Assembly: GCA_022885665.1 (NCBI GenBank)
Contig: JAGQDJ010000032.1
Coordinates: 372,001 to 436,000, forward strand
Direction of reading: 5' to 3'
Source of the DNA: Triops longicaudatus
Taxonomy: Eukaryota; Arthropoda; Branchiopoda; Notostraca; Triopsidae
DNA length: 64,000 nt
Under the pieces are notes generated by a model. That model was not told the origin of the DNA, did not search any database, and saw only the letters and a program-made list of their open reading frames with translations. A program made the translations under genes and the position numbers. Below, piece by piece: positions 11,457 to 26,800 of this stretch; position 1 is the stretch's first letter, and every line of letters begins with the position of its first letter.

Positions 11457-14400
11457 TACTTGCTAAATCATCAAAATTTTCAAGGTTTCTGTGACCATAA
11501 TTCTCTGAAAATCTTTTCCTCTTTTCGTACTCTACTTTGCTTCGTTGAACCTTTTTTTCTGGCGGCACCTCTAAGGTACATACACGGTAACAAAATTATA
11601 AAGTAAAATAAAGAAAAGGAAAAGCAACAAAAGATATTAAGACACCTGTCCGGGTACCAGCTCGACTCGTTCTTTTATAAACTTGAAGAAAAAGATCCCT
11701 CTAATCCAGGCAGAAGTATAATACAAACCGTATGTTATTCCCTTTCGACAAAGTTATTACAAAAAGTGCGTAGCTAACACAAGAATTGACGTGTTAACCA
11801 ACAAGAAACGTCACATTGAAACAAAGAGCATCCAAAAAAAGCTCGGCGCCAAAGCTTTCTCTCTTAATGAGCTTATCTTGACCATTGACGCAAAAAATTA
11901 GCCCTTTGGTACTGACTAGCTCTGACGTCTTTCAACTTTCCTCTGTTGCTTGCATTCTTATTTTAGCTTTGCATACACTTAATATTTCTTTTGGAAGCAG
12001 GCTTTTCTTCTCCACTCTCCGCTCCACTTCGCATACCTACAATATGGCCAGGATTTATGACGACAGCTCCGTCTTGGGACTTGGAAAACACCAGAGGAGG
12101 AGGAGGAGGACGAGCAGGACTAAGAAGAGGAAGTTGGTTGTCTGAAGATCAGCTTCTAGTCAAGAACAGAGACACAGCGTACCTTTATTCCCTTCTCTGT
12201 GTTTCTAAGCCCTACAACCCCCCCATTTTTCCACACTCCCAGGTGTGGGCCGATTGCCAATACCATCCAGTGACCAGAAATTGTCGGACAGGGGGATTTA
12301 AAAGCGTCGTTCTCTTGAAGGATCAACTTGTAGCGAGACACCTTTATATGCACGGTTATATCTACGACCCTCATAAAACCATTGATGAGTTTTCTTGGCT
12401 AAACATTAACATTTAAAAACAAGTTCCAAAAATTCTTTGAACCCGCCCAGCCAATCCCGCCCTTGACAGGAGGGCCGTGCCCGGTCTATGGTTGCAAAAC
12501 GTACGAAAAAGTTGGGAAACGCATATTTTCGGATCATAAAGTGTTCTTAAAAAAGTTTTCTAAATTTTAAAAATTTACTGAAAAGTTTATAATTTATTAA
12601 TAATTGAAATATCAAGATTTGGGCAGACATTAGAGATAAGATAAATGGGCACAGCCCTGAACATGTCCTAACTACACTGATTACCTTATGAAGTATGTTT
12701 CGACGAATGTTCGAAATATGTTGTCAATGCCAAGAAACTCAAATCGGCTCGAATTCGTTGCAGTATGCTACATTTTGAGTTTTACTGTAAGTGATATTTA
12801 TTTTAATTTATTCGATAAAAATGACGTATTTTAGACTGTATTAGAACGGGGATATTAATGTTCAAACTGAAGCTTTAACGTGACTTTACTTCTCTGTCAT
12901 ACTACAAAATAAAGCTCATTCAAAGTATCCTTGTAAGCCAATGTAGTATTGCAATGAGGTTTTTAATATTCGTTGTCTGACGGAACTACATTAAAATTGC
13001 ATAATTTGTAAAAAAAAAAAAAAAAATCAGCACCAAACACATCTAGTTAAAAAGTCACATGATAGATGAATGCCCGGAATTTCCAAGTACAAACTCCCAA
13101 AATTTCGGAAATAATTATGAAAACCATTCTGGGAATATAGCCCTCTTTTACTTATTTCACGGTGGCAAATTGTTGAGATGTAGAACGGTCAGCGAAGAGT
13201 AGAAGGTGAATGTTAAGAACGAAAGTGGCTGAAATCTTTCCGTAAGCTATTCATCACATTTTATACAATGTTGGCAGCAGCGAAGTAGATTTTGGATTAT
13301 AGCGTAGACAATTTCTTGTAAAGGAACCAATCTCTAACGAAGTTGTTTAACATTTAACACTTCGCAATATGACTTATTGTAAAATGAATGCATACAACAT
13401 TTTCCTCTCTACAATAAAACCAAGATAACGGAAATTTCTACCGTTCAAAGTTATTTCGTTGTAACATTCAAAACGTTCCCCTAAGGTTTGACTTCATTTG
13501 ATCAGCTTCGTTACGTTTTCTCATACAGAAGTTCTCGTAGAAGGTAACGATAAAGGGAGAATTTCACAACAATGTAAAAAATTGGCGGGAGTTTTACTAC
13601 ACAGCACTTGCCATAAAATTTAATTGAAGTGCGGCACTAAAAGCTTAACTGCTCAGATTTTTCTCTCTCACTTGGTTCGGCTTGTGTTCACAGTTGGAAG
13701 CTTTTATTTTATTCCGTCAACACCAGGTTGGCGTTATGCAAATAAACTCCATTTCAAAGTTGGAACCAACTACAACTAACAACAACAACAAACCAACGCC
13801 TCTGGACTCGAAACAATTTTCCCATCTTTTCCCTCTAATGTTTCGTTTGCACATATGTACACACAGTCAGATTCGTACACAAGCGCCGTAAGGGATAAAC
13901 GTTTCAGAAATTATAATAATAAAGAAAAGAAGTTGTCGAAAAGGAAAATGCACTGTATTACGGTGGACAGAAAGAACTTGAAACTTTGCACTTGGCCAGG
14001 TGTAACCAACCCTCTTAAGCAAAACACATTCCAAGACTGATGATAATGTGTGGTTAACTTTGGCGCACATGTCCTTACCTCACGTTTGCTAAACTAAAAA
14101 AGCTAAACGAGCAGAATATGTAAAGCAGAACACAGTGATACATCTAGCTTAGAAAACTACAGTACACGAAATAGTATTAACTAAACGGCAACAATAACTT
14201 AGGCAATAACAATTCTAAAGCCAAAAATAAACTGATAGCAAACTGATATGAACTGAAAGACGGAAATGAATGATTTTAAAAGGTTTGAGTGCAAAAAAAA
14301 AGGAAGTTAGAAAGTTCGCATAAAGCGGAAAATTGTTTTCAAGAAAGATTTCTCCACGCACAAATGTATGCGAATATGTAATTAGCGAGGTCACAAGTAG

Positions 14401-17400
14401 CACTGACAGTAAAGGTCAAAAGTACCAAAGGTCGAAGACGTGTGATATGAGAAATCATGAAGAGCGTTAACCTCTTCAACCTTTCCCCCAGCTCATCTCC
14501 TCTCTCAATTTCAAGGAACGGGAGTTCTGTGTATTAGCACAACTTTTATAAGGTACGAAATGGCAAATTTGCATATTGGCGGGCTTAAAACCACTGGAAT
14601 CTTGGTAGGCACAGAAATGTTTTCAATCTTTGTCGAACACTACATGTAGTTGAAAGGTACTTTTACAAATTATGGAAGAGAAATGTTGAAAACCCTTAAA
14701 CGTCGGAATCAGGAGAAATAGGCTTTAAGCTTTTGAAATAGACCGATTTTGTAGCTTGTTTAAAAAAAGAAAGATTGTTTCATTAACACTCATAAAAATA
14801 GCAAACGACATGACTTGTACTAAGAAAGTTTTTAAAAGAATGTCGGGTAGTTTCTACCACAACTATTAATTACTTAGATTTTTGACGATTTAATGAAATG
14901 TATAGTCGGTTGAAAGGATGACGCTGTATATATAACGTAGTAGCAAGACAGTCTGATCTTGGGGGAAATATTTTTTTAAAAAATAAAGGAAGAATATAGG
15001 CTCCGATAAAAGCATAATTTAAAAAAAAATCATAGACAACGAAAATTATTCAGTCCATTGAACCATTACGTACTGAACTATAAAGCGATTTTTAAACGTT
15101 TGTAGGAAAAAAAATTATGTAATTTTAGACGCTGTAATGGGCAGAGACAAGGCGTAATTTCTAAATCACACTCCTTGAAAAACCATCTGCATAATAATTC
15201 TGGTACACTTTTGGAGTAGAAATGAAAATATGAGCAAAACAGGATTCGCTTACAAAATGTATGCTGTTTCATTCCCAACGCGGTTTATGACAGTTGTAAA
15301 AAGCATAACCAGCCCATTTAGAACTTTTTAAGAAGTTTCCCGCAAAAGCCACACACAGCGAAAGAGAAGAGAGACTGAAAGACAAGGAAACGAGAGGAGA
15401 AAAAAAATGTCTGTGGCTCTCATTCAAACTTTTGACCTTAATGACTGCGGTTTTCGAGAACACAGGAGGTTAGCAAGGCGGGCTACGAAACTAGTGTGGT
15501 CTAAGGTGAAAAAGTTCATTAGAGTCTTTCCATGTTAAGCTTTTGCCCTCCTACTTTTCTCTCTGCATGAACCACGCGAACTACATTCATAAGCTAAATT
15601 ATTATTAAAGCGTTCCAGTTTGCATTCTAAGTTCTGCATGAAATTTAAGATTCCTAATTTCATTCTGAAATTACATATTTGATGTCATTCCATGCTGATT
15701 TCATTCCTATTTTAAATATGTAGTTATCATATGTATTCCTTCCTACAGTGTCCCTTTTATTATACATTCATATGAGGCTATAAATAAATTTGATATTCTA
15801 ATTTACTTAGAATTTTAGCATTGTTGCATTGTTTTTTTATTTAACATTTAACTTTCCAGTATTTCAATTCTGAAATTCTATGATGTTTCAAAGTATGTCC
15901 CCTACGAACAACTTTATGGCCATTTTAATACCGCACGTTCTAAAGGGTTTTGGAGATTTTTACGAATTCCTGCTTGTCATTATTTAATCTAATATATTTC
16001 AATTGATTCCATTTTTTTAATTCTTGAATACATTACGAGGTTGTAAAACAGCTAAACTTATAGGGTAAAAGCATTTATATAATGAAGCTGTACGAAATTT
16101 CCCCCCAAAGCAGCCATTTCAAATAGAAATGCTGAGGCTGTCAACCTTCCGACTCGTCGCGCCCTTTTATGAGGTAACAAAACAAGAGCGCGAAATCTAT
16201 GTGAAAGTAAAACTTGGTAACGGGAGCATAAATTAGCATGAAGCCTGACAAGCTTTATGCCATGGTCATGAATCACTGAATTCTCAGATTGTCAAACAAT
16301 TCCTACTGAGCGAATTCGTGAAAATTTGCTTAACATTACTACCATATGCTGTGTAAACCATCACAATTACTAACTGGGACACAAATTGCGAAGCAATTGA
16401 CCTTCAGACCAAGCTTGAACAAATTTCGTGGAACAGAAATCGCTGAATCCACACGTGACTCAACGGTGCTGCTAAGCAGCTGTCGCGGACCTCACACGAA
16501 ACTCATAACTTAACGTCAAGTTAAAAATAACACTCCCACCTAAAAAAAAAAAGAAAAAAACTTCACAGGCTATGATTGACGGATCTTTCCAATGCAGAAC
16601 AACTAGGATTGACAGACTTTACTGGGTTCCTGAATTTAGATGTCTGGAATTCCGCGCTTACGTAGTATAAAGCCACCTAGGCTATGCTAACACTTGATAG
16701 ACAAGGATAGCCAATAGTGTGATAACCTGTGAACTAAGTAGGTCTCGAGAACGCAACGTTGATGTTTCAACTGTTGCCAAAAGCTGTCTTCAGCAGAACC
16801 TGTTTTATCTCGTACTTATACTACGAGAGAAGAATATTCCATTGCAAGATATATGAAAGTGTAAATAAAGCCTCCTGCAGCGGTGTTAGCTTCTGTGAAA
16901 GGAGCTTAGTGACGTGGAACGTTTCGAGTACGCTTGCAAATTGTGCTTTCTTCCTTTTGTCAAAGCGAGTGAACGCAAAATTTGGCCGGCAAGACCTTTC
17001 ATCGGTTAATGAGTCCGAATTAGCGTTACAAGGCTGAAGTGTACCTTTGAGGCGTCTTACACTACAGATTTCTCAAAGGAACTATGCTTCTAGAAGCTGC
17101 CTAATTCATAATGCTCGTGGTCTTCATGCCTTAATTTCCTATTTGTTTGCGTACTTATTGATAGAATCTTCCCTCAGAACTAACCTCTGAACAAAAGGGA
17201 AATGCTTAGAGAAGATTGAGTTATTTCTTCGAGCTCATCAAATGCTCATTCCGTCTCGCTCCTTTTACTTTTTATCTGTCCTTGCCGCAACCAAAAAAGG
17301 CTTTCAATAACAACGAAATCCTTAAGAGAAAAAAACTTTGCTTTTGTTCCTGCTCTATTAACATCACCCCAAGCATCTTAAGACGCAACGAAAAGAAAAG

Positions 17401-17785
17401 AGAGACTTCCAGGAGCGAACTAAGGTACTAATTACGTATGCATCTGCTGTACGTTCGAGGGGGAGGGGGCAGAAGGGGCAGGCGTCCTTTTCCTTTTTTA
17501 GTGTTCCTTTAGGATCTCACGACTATAAACATCGGTCGTTTCCTTCTTCATCAGTCGTCTTTCTTCTCTTCTTCAACTTCCTTTGACGAAAAATAAAGAA
17601 AAATCTTTTTGGGCCTTTTTTAACCCCTGGCACACGTCTTCCACCCTCTGGGTCATAAAACATTGAGAGCAAAAGGCAATCCTCCTGAGGTCTTGTAAGG
17701 CTTTTTCGTACCCATTTCCGAGTCACACCGTTTGGTATGCATGGCTCTGAAGGGAAAAAATGGTTCGACTTCCACTTTACCTTAC

Positions 17786-17826
17786 CTATTCAACCCCTCG
17801 TGTCACCCGCACGAGGGGTTGAATAG
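17786..17826. repeat. Perfect 17-bp inverted repeat with 7-base loop
   Basis: The left arm (17786-17802) and right arm (17810-17826) are exact reverse complements, separated by TCACCCG. The arm core CAACCCCTCGTG is GC-rich compared with its surroundings. It would form a stable hairpin as RNA or a cruciform as DNA. It is shorter than a typical animal pre-miRNA and does not match the histone 3' stem-loop. Function unknown. Confidence 0.85.
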
Positions 17827-20800
17827 TGCTGAAAGCTTTTCTTTGACTTTGATAGTGCAAGAAATCTTGAAACGCGTTGACACCTAAACCGATTTCATAC
17901 TAAAATTATGTAGTTCTATATTTCAAGAATTTCTTTCAGTTTTTGTCTCAGAAATTTATCTAAAGAAATAGAAAGGAAATGACACTGACAAAGTGTAGAA
18001 AACAAGAGCGACGTTGAGGATGTAATACTTTCAATAATTTTCCACAAACTCCGCGATTTCGGAAAGGAACTCACGATTAGGCGAATAATACATGTATGGG
18101 GGACAACCCCGCACCAAAGGGTAGGGGTTACTATTTCATACATGAATGAAGGTACCTTGAGAGTAAACCTCAAGTGACCAAAAAATTACATGCGAGAAAC
18201 CGATCTCTTCACTGAGTCTACTGCAATACGAACTATCGAAGAATACATAAATATTACTGCAGAAGCTAAATGCTCCTATGCGGCTAAAATACCATATTAA
18301 TAATTGCATTTAATATTTGTAGATTCTATCGATTTGAACGTAAGTCGTAAGGTGATGGATTTGATTACAAAAACGTTTAAAAAAATCATGTATTAAAATT
18401 TTGGTGGGCTACGAGGGAAAATAGGGGTTTAAATGGCTTCTTGGTTGCATGTTTTACTGTAGTCGAGGATTCAATGTGAAAGAAACCCCATTTGGCTCTA
18501 TGGGTCCTTGTTGCAACCTCTTCCTCCACTAAATGTGGCCCAGGAGACTCTTTTGGAACCATACTCCATGGCCATCTAGGGAGTAGTTCCTGCATTTTTA
18601 TTCTATAACCCTTTCCCTTTCACCGTCGTTTAAGTCCCACCTCCCTTTTACCTAACTACAAACAGCTCAATTTCCCATCTACTTTTGAAGTAAGAGGCAT
18701 TCACGTCAATATACTTGGAGATAAACTATATTGAAACGTAATTCTTATTTAAAAAATAGATAAGGTTGTTACAAAATACAGTTGTACTCACTTTCTGTTA
18801 TAGACTATTCTAACCTTTTAAAACAAAGTACGTTTGCACATTAACAAAGAACATTGCTAGCGCTACATAAATTTCTGTTATGCAAACGGCCTTTTAGCTA
18901 TCAAACGGGCCAGCTGACGCCATCTGGCGACAACAATAATTTTCAACTGGAACGGCAAAGGCCGTGAGGGAGTTTATAATCTCAGCTTACGGGTTCCGCC
19001 TCACGGAACGTGTCAGGAAATTCTTTTTATTACCCAATGCGCTGACTGTTATTAGTTCCCATAACTACAACAGTAATTCAATTCAGGTCGTTCATCACTT
19101 AAGAAAACTTGACATGTAGGCAATTAACAGTACAGGGGTCAGAATATCACACGGGGTTTGATAATTAAGTGAAAAGGGCCGATCCGACCAGTACATTTCT
19201 GTAAACCCGCAGCAATTATCGTACCCAGTATAAAGACATAAATTCTGCTTAAGCCTGGTCGTAAAAAAGGAATTCAGCTCAGGATAGCAAGTCAGCATGA
19301 AGAAAACTGTAACGGTTAATAACCAAGAACGGAGCAATTCAAATTTCTTCCTTTCCCCTCCACAGTCCAAGCGACCCGGCCAAATCAAAGCTGGCAGCTA
19401 TAACTAGGACGGGCACTTTGGCTTTACTTCATGAAGCTCAGCCAGTACAGTACTAGCCATAATTCTATAAAAGGCATAACCGGGGAGTCATAACTGCGTT
19501 TAACGGGTGGGGAAAGGGGGAGAAAAGGACAAGTCAGAATAACGACTAACTCCCCGCAAAGATCTCTGTCAGTACCGCAATACTCTTTCCAATACTGTTA
19601 TTGCAACTCAATTTTCTTTACGAGTTTCCAAGTTTTTTTTTCACACCAAGTCCTCCGGCAGATAACCTCCACACATCTTATTAAAATTCAGAACAACTTG
19701 CCAGTACGGCATACCCAATTTCTTCAACGATGCAATAGGAGACAACTTGTTTTTCATTCTTTTCCCTTTTTTGAGAGAAAAAGTTGGCTCCAGCCAATCG
19801 ATCATGTCTTTTCGCCTTCAAGGGAAAAAAGGCGGAGCTTAGAAATTGGGCAAGATAAGAAGAAATCAAGCCACGCCTACTTTCATAGCGTTAACACTTT
19901 GAACAGCAATACCGGCAAGGAGTACCACGATAGCATTTCTGGGCTACAGCTTACGTGGGGATGTTTTTTTTGGACATAAAAGTTAATCCGTTGACTGCCA
20001 CGTAAGCTATAATCTGAAGATTCGCCCTGTACTTCCGCAGAAATCTTCTTACGAGACAAGAACAAGAAGAATGAAGTTGGCAATAAAGCTCCACAAGCCC
20101 CCATTTTTCTTGTTCGGTAAGGGGTCTTTTGTTGTTAAGGGGAAGTTTGAATGAACGTGAAACGTGCGCAGAAATAGAGCCGTTTGCATAAAGACTTTTA
20201 TGGGCAGAGATTTTGCGAGCAAGATCCAGATCTTTCGTTCTTTGGCTTTTGTTATTTTTTTTTAGTGTGACAGACAAATAACTGCAGAAGAAGACGATCG
20301 ATCCTGAAAGGAAGCTTTCAGCGTTACAAGAAATTTGGCTCCCAGACTCTATTTACTGGGCTAAGTGACGCAGACTGGGCAGGCAGCCAGTACTAGACAC
20401 AGAGAAAGAGCCAGAGTCCCAGACGTAGAAAAAAGTAATTTATCGATAAGATCTACACCCGAACTGGTATACAAGTATATCATTTGCTCTTGGGGGTTAG
20501 TACAAGGGACAGATGATTTCTTTTTAAACGGTTGCCATATACCCTTCCCTAATCTACTCGCTAATGCTTCTAATAAACCTTTTAACAAGTAATAACAGAA
20601 GGTATTGCTATTACTTTCGGTGCTTATTTTCTCTCAAGATACTGGAAGACAAACACTGGGAAGATTAGGAGGCAGTAATATGACAGAAATATGGCACCAG
20701 TACTAGCACATAACTCTAAACATTGACTACACCGGCTGCTATCATCTAATCAGTATAACATCAATCGGTAATTTTCTGAACGAATTTTGATCTACCTAAT

Positions 20801-23800
20801 TTGCATCGTGACTAAGAAAAATTTCAGCAATTAGCCCATTAATTACTTCAGCATATATTTCGGTATTCCCTTGCTATTCACACGGGAACGTAGTACTGAC
20901 AGCGATTTGTGTTCCTAGAAATGTAAAAAATTTCACCTAAAATCTGGGAGATTTAAAGCAATGCCAAGGTGTTACTGCAATTAAATATTTATTAAATTTC
21001 TGTCGAAGTTAATTTTTTTAAAAGAAAATTCATAGGAAAACTACTATGCAAAGGAAGGCAGAGAAAACTCATAGTCGAAAAGAAAAGTAATGGAAATTTT
21101 TATTACTGTCTTTCGGGATTTCAATGAGACTGTAGGAATAAAAAATACTTCCCGTTAAAATTTCTGCTTCAAGAATTTTCTTCATATGTGAAGAACACAG
21201 AAAGCTCTCAATACATGTCTTTTCAATGCATCCTGCCATTCTTCGCTCACCGCCAGAAACTTCCCAATTTCGTCCCCTATTGTTCCTATTTTTCAAGCAG
21301 CGAACAAATAAACCCAAAACCGCACTCGCTATCTTCTCCAACGAACTTCTGTCATATCTGTCGACTGCCAAATGTCGAGGAGAAGTTGTCAACGTCAGTG
21401 TTTCAATTTTCAACCAACCTACCACCTTCGTCTCCCTTCCTCCTGTTTCAATTGTTTCAATTACCTAACAATGAAACCCCTCCCTTTCAGAACCTAGACG
21501 AAGACGCCCTGTACACCTCCTTCTGCACGATCCAACTTTAACTGCACAACCGCCTTCTTATGCAAATTCTACAACAATTCCTAAAAGTCTTTCATCCTTC
21601 ATCCACCGTTGCTTTTCCAGTAGCTGCAAACTTGTGTATCTCGCACTGGTTCCACCCTTCCTATACTCCACCCTCTTTTCTAATGAATTACGATCCTCAC
21701 AAACCGTTTTAATCCCTTACTACTAGGCAGTGGAGTTTCGACAACGTTGGTTCATTAACGTCCCCGTCCCAAAGACAAACAGAACTTCAGAAATGCTGCA
21801 ATGCGTCGTCAAGTCAATCTAACTCCTTCTTCCCCTTCCTCTTCGTTCCGTTGTGCGTTCCATACTAAAGAGCTCGTCTTCTTCTATTTCTTCTTCGCTG
21901 CGGGGTGAAAAAAAGAAATGTTTGCTTGTCGTCTCAATCTTAACTAGATCTTGTACGATCTTGGCGTGGCAATATAACGTCTTCAAAAGCTTCCAGTCTG
22001 TTTCACACACACACAGACATACACACACTAGCCTGGAAATGGCTGCCATAAATCATTGCTGCGAACTTCCCCCCAAGTCACTCAAGGAAGGGTGGAAGGC
22101 AGGCGGGATGAAAATAGCTTCATTTCGTTACAATACTCTTAGATTTTTCTCTGTTCTCTTTAGATGTCTTCTCACTTCTTCCGATTTTTTCTCGTGGAAA
22201 TTTCTTCTTCAAACGTGCAAGGGCACGTTTTTCGATTTCTAGGTGAAAAATGGGAAAGACGCACACGTCATAACTGGAGTAATTTATCAAAAGAAACTCG
22301 GACACAGTTGCAGTTCTATTACGGCTGGTTATTTTTCTTCGATTCGTTGTCTTTTCAGCAGGGAATCGCTTTATTCTCAGTTTTTAGGGTGAAGATAACG
22401 CGGCAAATATACCTTATCTGTGCTAACAGGGCTTGAAACACTAGCGCCTTGACTTTATCACGCTCTTAGATACATAACCATTAACGCGAAATAGGGCGAA
22501 GGGTTAAGTGTGGCTTTCAAAAGGGTGGTAAAAGAGACCTCAGAAATGTGAATATCTGGCGTTTACGAAATTTGTGGTATTTTAGCTGCTTAGCTTTCCC
22601 CTTCCTTAGAGATCGTTAAAACACTTGAAAAAAGCTCAGTTTTAATATGTGTTTTGATTCTTCTCAGGGGAAAAATAGGTTTAAGGAGACACAAGGGGAT
22701 GAAGATATAGAAATACTGCAAATGCTGCAGCCATATTAAAAATTTATGGAAGAGGTAAATAAGCAACCAAGATTACAGGAGTTAGCAGGATTGTGAAGGC
22801 AAATTTAATACGAAATTTTACTACAAGATGTTATTTAACTTGCGTTTTGCTGCAAGGTAGTAAGTTTCGTGACTGGAAAGTAACTCAGCTTTGTACATAA
22901 CTATTTTCTGAAAAAGTATATATTAGTCGTGTGCATTTTCACGGGGTTGACCTGATCTAAAGAAGATATGCTCATTATTACCCAGATATAAGAATTCCAT
23001 AAGTCTAAAATAACTGCAGCTGTAAGGAATCACTAGTCTTGTAATAAACTGTGACTTCGAAATTGCTGATCTTGTAGTCCACATTTGCAGTAGTTATCTG
23101 TGTGAAAAATTATTTAGCTACCAAGAAATCAAAGCTATAAATTGGAATTTCTTATATTAATTAGCACGAACGTGAAGTGATTAATGTCATAATGAAGAGA
23201 CTTCTTTCAAACGGATACTGCTGTTTGGGCAATTTTACGGAGTTAAATTAATTAGCTGTGTACTATTTTACACTGTAAAAAATACGGTCTCTTTACGGTG
23301 TTGTCTCAGCAAAGAAACGATAGCATAATGGTAAAAAAATGCCTCCTTAGTAGTTCCCACGCAAAGAAATTAAAACATTTCGAAAAGCTACTTTGTTGTA
23401 ATTTTTAAAGCTTCTCCCTTTTTCAAACGCTTAATTACTTTTTAGAACTGCCCAAGCAGCTGCGGCAAACATTACTGTGATATTACTGCCTTAAAACTGC
23501 CCTTTTACCACAGCATAACAATCAATACAGCCTCTACAGCACACGCTTATTACACTTAACCCAAGTTGAGAATCGATTCCTCATCGCTATACCTATGGGT
23601 GGAATTATTAGTGCCTGCTTTCGACCTCCCGGAAACGCTCTTATTACTGCGGTAATAAAGCTATGCAGAAGTGACCCTTTAATGAGTTTTTCACGGTATA
23701 TAGCAATGCAGTATAACCCAATAAGCCTGGAGTTTCCAATTCTTAGTGAAAAACTCCAACTCTCCGCGCAGTAATATCCTTGCCCAGAAGTGCCAAATCT

Positions 23801-26800
23801 TACCCAAGGAAAAGAAACTTGACTAATAGATTTTCCAAACGTCTCTCCTTTGTCGCCTTTGAAATTAGTTCTTTTCTCGCGTCTTTTCAAAGAAATCTTA
23901 CCCACGCTCACACTTCTCCAAGCAAGCCCAGCAGGCAGAAATATAAGCCGTGTCTTTCCCCTTGTCTAAGAGGAAGAAAACTCCCAACAGCTCTAAACAT
24001 AGCTCTCACCTTTCTGGAAATGAATGCAACACATTCCCAGTCAAGAAAAACAAGACTTGCTTGTAACTCATAGCTATGTATTTCTTGCGACTTGGTTTTA
24101 CTCCACAAAAATTTCTGCCTTCTACCAACAGAAAAAGGAGATTCTTTGACGCTCATAAATAATTTCTGCTCCAGCAAACTTAGCTTTGCCCAAAACTTGC
24201 CAGAAATATTTATGCCTGTCATAAGGAGTCTTCTCTGAAAGAAACATGTCTGTTTCTCAAACTTTTGAAAGAATATTTCTGCCCATTAAGAAATACTTGA
24301 GCCCCAATTTTTTTTTCGAGGTCAGAAATGCTTTTTTTGTAGGCCCCAACGAGGAAAAAAACTTGCCCGTTTTGCAGCTCATTTTCATAATCATCACCTT
24401 TGACTTTCACAAAAATGCTTCCTTTTTCCCCACAGAAATATTTAAAAAGCAATTGAAACAAATTTCTCAACTTGCTACTTAGCAGCCCTGCCCACACAGA
24501 TAAGGAAAACTCATTCCTTTCAAAGTTATTCGTGGCGATAAGCTTCTGCGGGCCACATCATCCCAAACGAAAAGCTAATTTTAGACTTCGTGGCCTCTCC
24601 TCTCTGCAGCTTTTCGTCACTACGCTTATTTCCGCGATAACGATAAAAAAAACAGGAGTGTTCAGCTGTCCAAGGGTGGTTACTACAGGAGGAGGGTGCG
24701 TTGTTATAGTACACTTTAAGGCTTCTGTAACGATCACAAGTTAAACGCGTAAACAGCAGCGCCTCCACTTCTTCAATCACTCACAGAAATCCCGCTAGGG
24801 GCCTCTTGTCCTTTTTCTCTTTGAACTGTATTCATGGTGACCTTGTATTACTACTTGGTTAGCTGTACAAGACATATACTGTCCATTCTACCGCTTGCTT
24901 TACCCTTCTTATGGATCTTCCAAGCACCTTTATGTTTCTATCCTATCCATCATTCATGATATATTACCCCACAGATTCCTTTCCACCTGACCACGAAAAT
25001 GACCACTAGACAGAAAATTACGATTAAACTCAAGTTACCATAAAACATTCTATTAACCTTATCTCCTACGAAACGGAAATTCCTGTTAACTAAAAATTAC
25101 TAGAAAATCAATTCGAAAACTGCTTAATTTATTCACATAAATCAAAGAGAATAAAGCAAGTGAATCTGATGAAATAAAAACTAGTTCAAGACTAGAATAA
25201 GTTCAAGATTTATTCGAATTACAAGAAACGTAAAGCTTTCGGCTTCGTTCATGCGTTCCTGCTGACAGTTCACGGGATTCTCAGAAAATTGAGTTACTGC
25301 TTGTTAGATTCTTTGAACCCACGCTCCCTCGAACAATCTTTTTCCCCAGAAATATTTCACAAAGAAAAGTATTTACTTTAGGTGAACGTCGTAGATCCCA
25401 TTTATCGTGCTCTAACGTTCTTTGACGAAAAGAACATTTTCGCATTTTTTGGATTTGTCGAGGGTGGTCTTTGATCCTTCTGTCAGAGATTTTCGACAGC
25501 ACGGTACTTTGTCACTGATAAGGAGCACATGGGTCCAAGCTTCCTGCTTGCTGTATACATCGATACGAGATTTAAACTTCCCCCAGAAGGGGTTGTTCCA
25601 AGATGGAAGCAATGGAGGACGAATGCCACCCACCCCCTTAAAGAAGGGTAGAACTGTTTAGAAGTGGTCTACGCTCCTCTCGCTGGGTTCCGTTGCATAG
25701 CTAACAGTTGCAAGCCAAAGCAGAGGATGCAGAAACGCCTCCGAAGGGAGGGAGAGGGTTGGAGGGACACATGTGCACGACGAACGCCAAGTTGCCCAAC
25801 CTAATTTTCAGCCCGGCTGGAGGCGGGTATTTGTATTTGTCACGTAAACTTGCCAACTTTTTTAAGCTAAGAAATAAACGATTTCTTTCCATAAGGATGA
25901 GAAACGGCGCCAGATTTATTTGAACAGAAGCGAAAATTATGACGGAGAGAAATTAGCTAACATTTGCAGCAATTAAAAGCGAGCAGCACAAGATCTCTAT
26001 GTAGGAAAGTATACAGGAGCAGCAAGAAGTAGTAATTAGGTAGTAAGAGAGAAATAAAAAGGTAGTAAGAACTTTTTTATTGGACAAGAAACCAGTCTGC
26101 GTCGTGTTGCTTGCACGATCCCTGGGCGACTTAAGTTGGTTGTATGACCCCGGAGGAGAGCAACAATAGTGGTGAAGGAACAAAACGTCCACAGGTTTGG
26201 CTGCGTTTTTTTTTTTAAGTCTAGTGCATGGAAGGTAGCAGATTTACTGGGTATAGATGATGAGCTACGCGCAGATGCATAATCATGTAATTTTCACTGT
26301 TTACGGTAAGTAGTTTTTTTTAAAAGAAATACTACTTTCGTCTTTTTTTTTTAAGTAGGACGTAATAAATTTTCATTTTGAGTATTAACTGTAATTCTTT
26401 AAAAACTTACAACCTCTAAGCCAATTTCAACTTCCCACCAAGCAAGCCAGTGTTTGAATTTGAAAGTCTTAGGCGACTTTAAGACTTTTAAGGCTAATAT
26501 GCAATGCATAGGACATTTAAAATTCTTTTGCTAGGTTTACGACCAAGGGGAAATTTTATATTCTTCTGCCCTTGTGTAACCCTCATCGATTTTACAAATT
26601 GGATCGGTGACTCGGGATGAACCAACAAATGGTATGAATCACTCAATTGTCCTCGTTAACCGATGCTCGCCAGTAAAAGCGCCCTGCTGCGCTCATATGA
26701 ATGTTTCTTAATTTCTGAAACGTTTTGGTAACACTGCTTTTAACGTTTGGGGTTTTGAATGACAGCCAATCTGTATAGGCCTACAGATTAATATGGTATG

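Noticed and set aside
11885..12416. Overlapping ORFs of 86 and 141 codons
   Set aside because: A GGA-repeat patch keeps two frames open; splice-like sites are present but no consistent exon model or domain emerged.
21188..22242. Several ORFs of 80-129 codons on both strands
   Set aside because: Pyrimidine-rich tract gives Ser/Phe/Leu or Lys/Glu/Arg-rich peptides on opposite strands; typical of composition bias.
23534..23911. Minus-strand ORF of 125 codons
   Set aside because: About the longest length expected by chance across this much AT-rich DNA; no domain.
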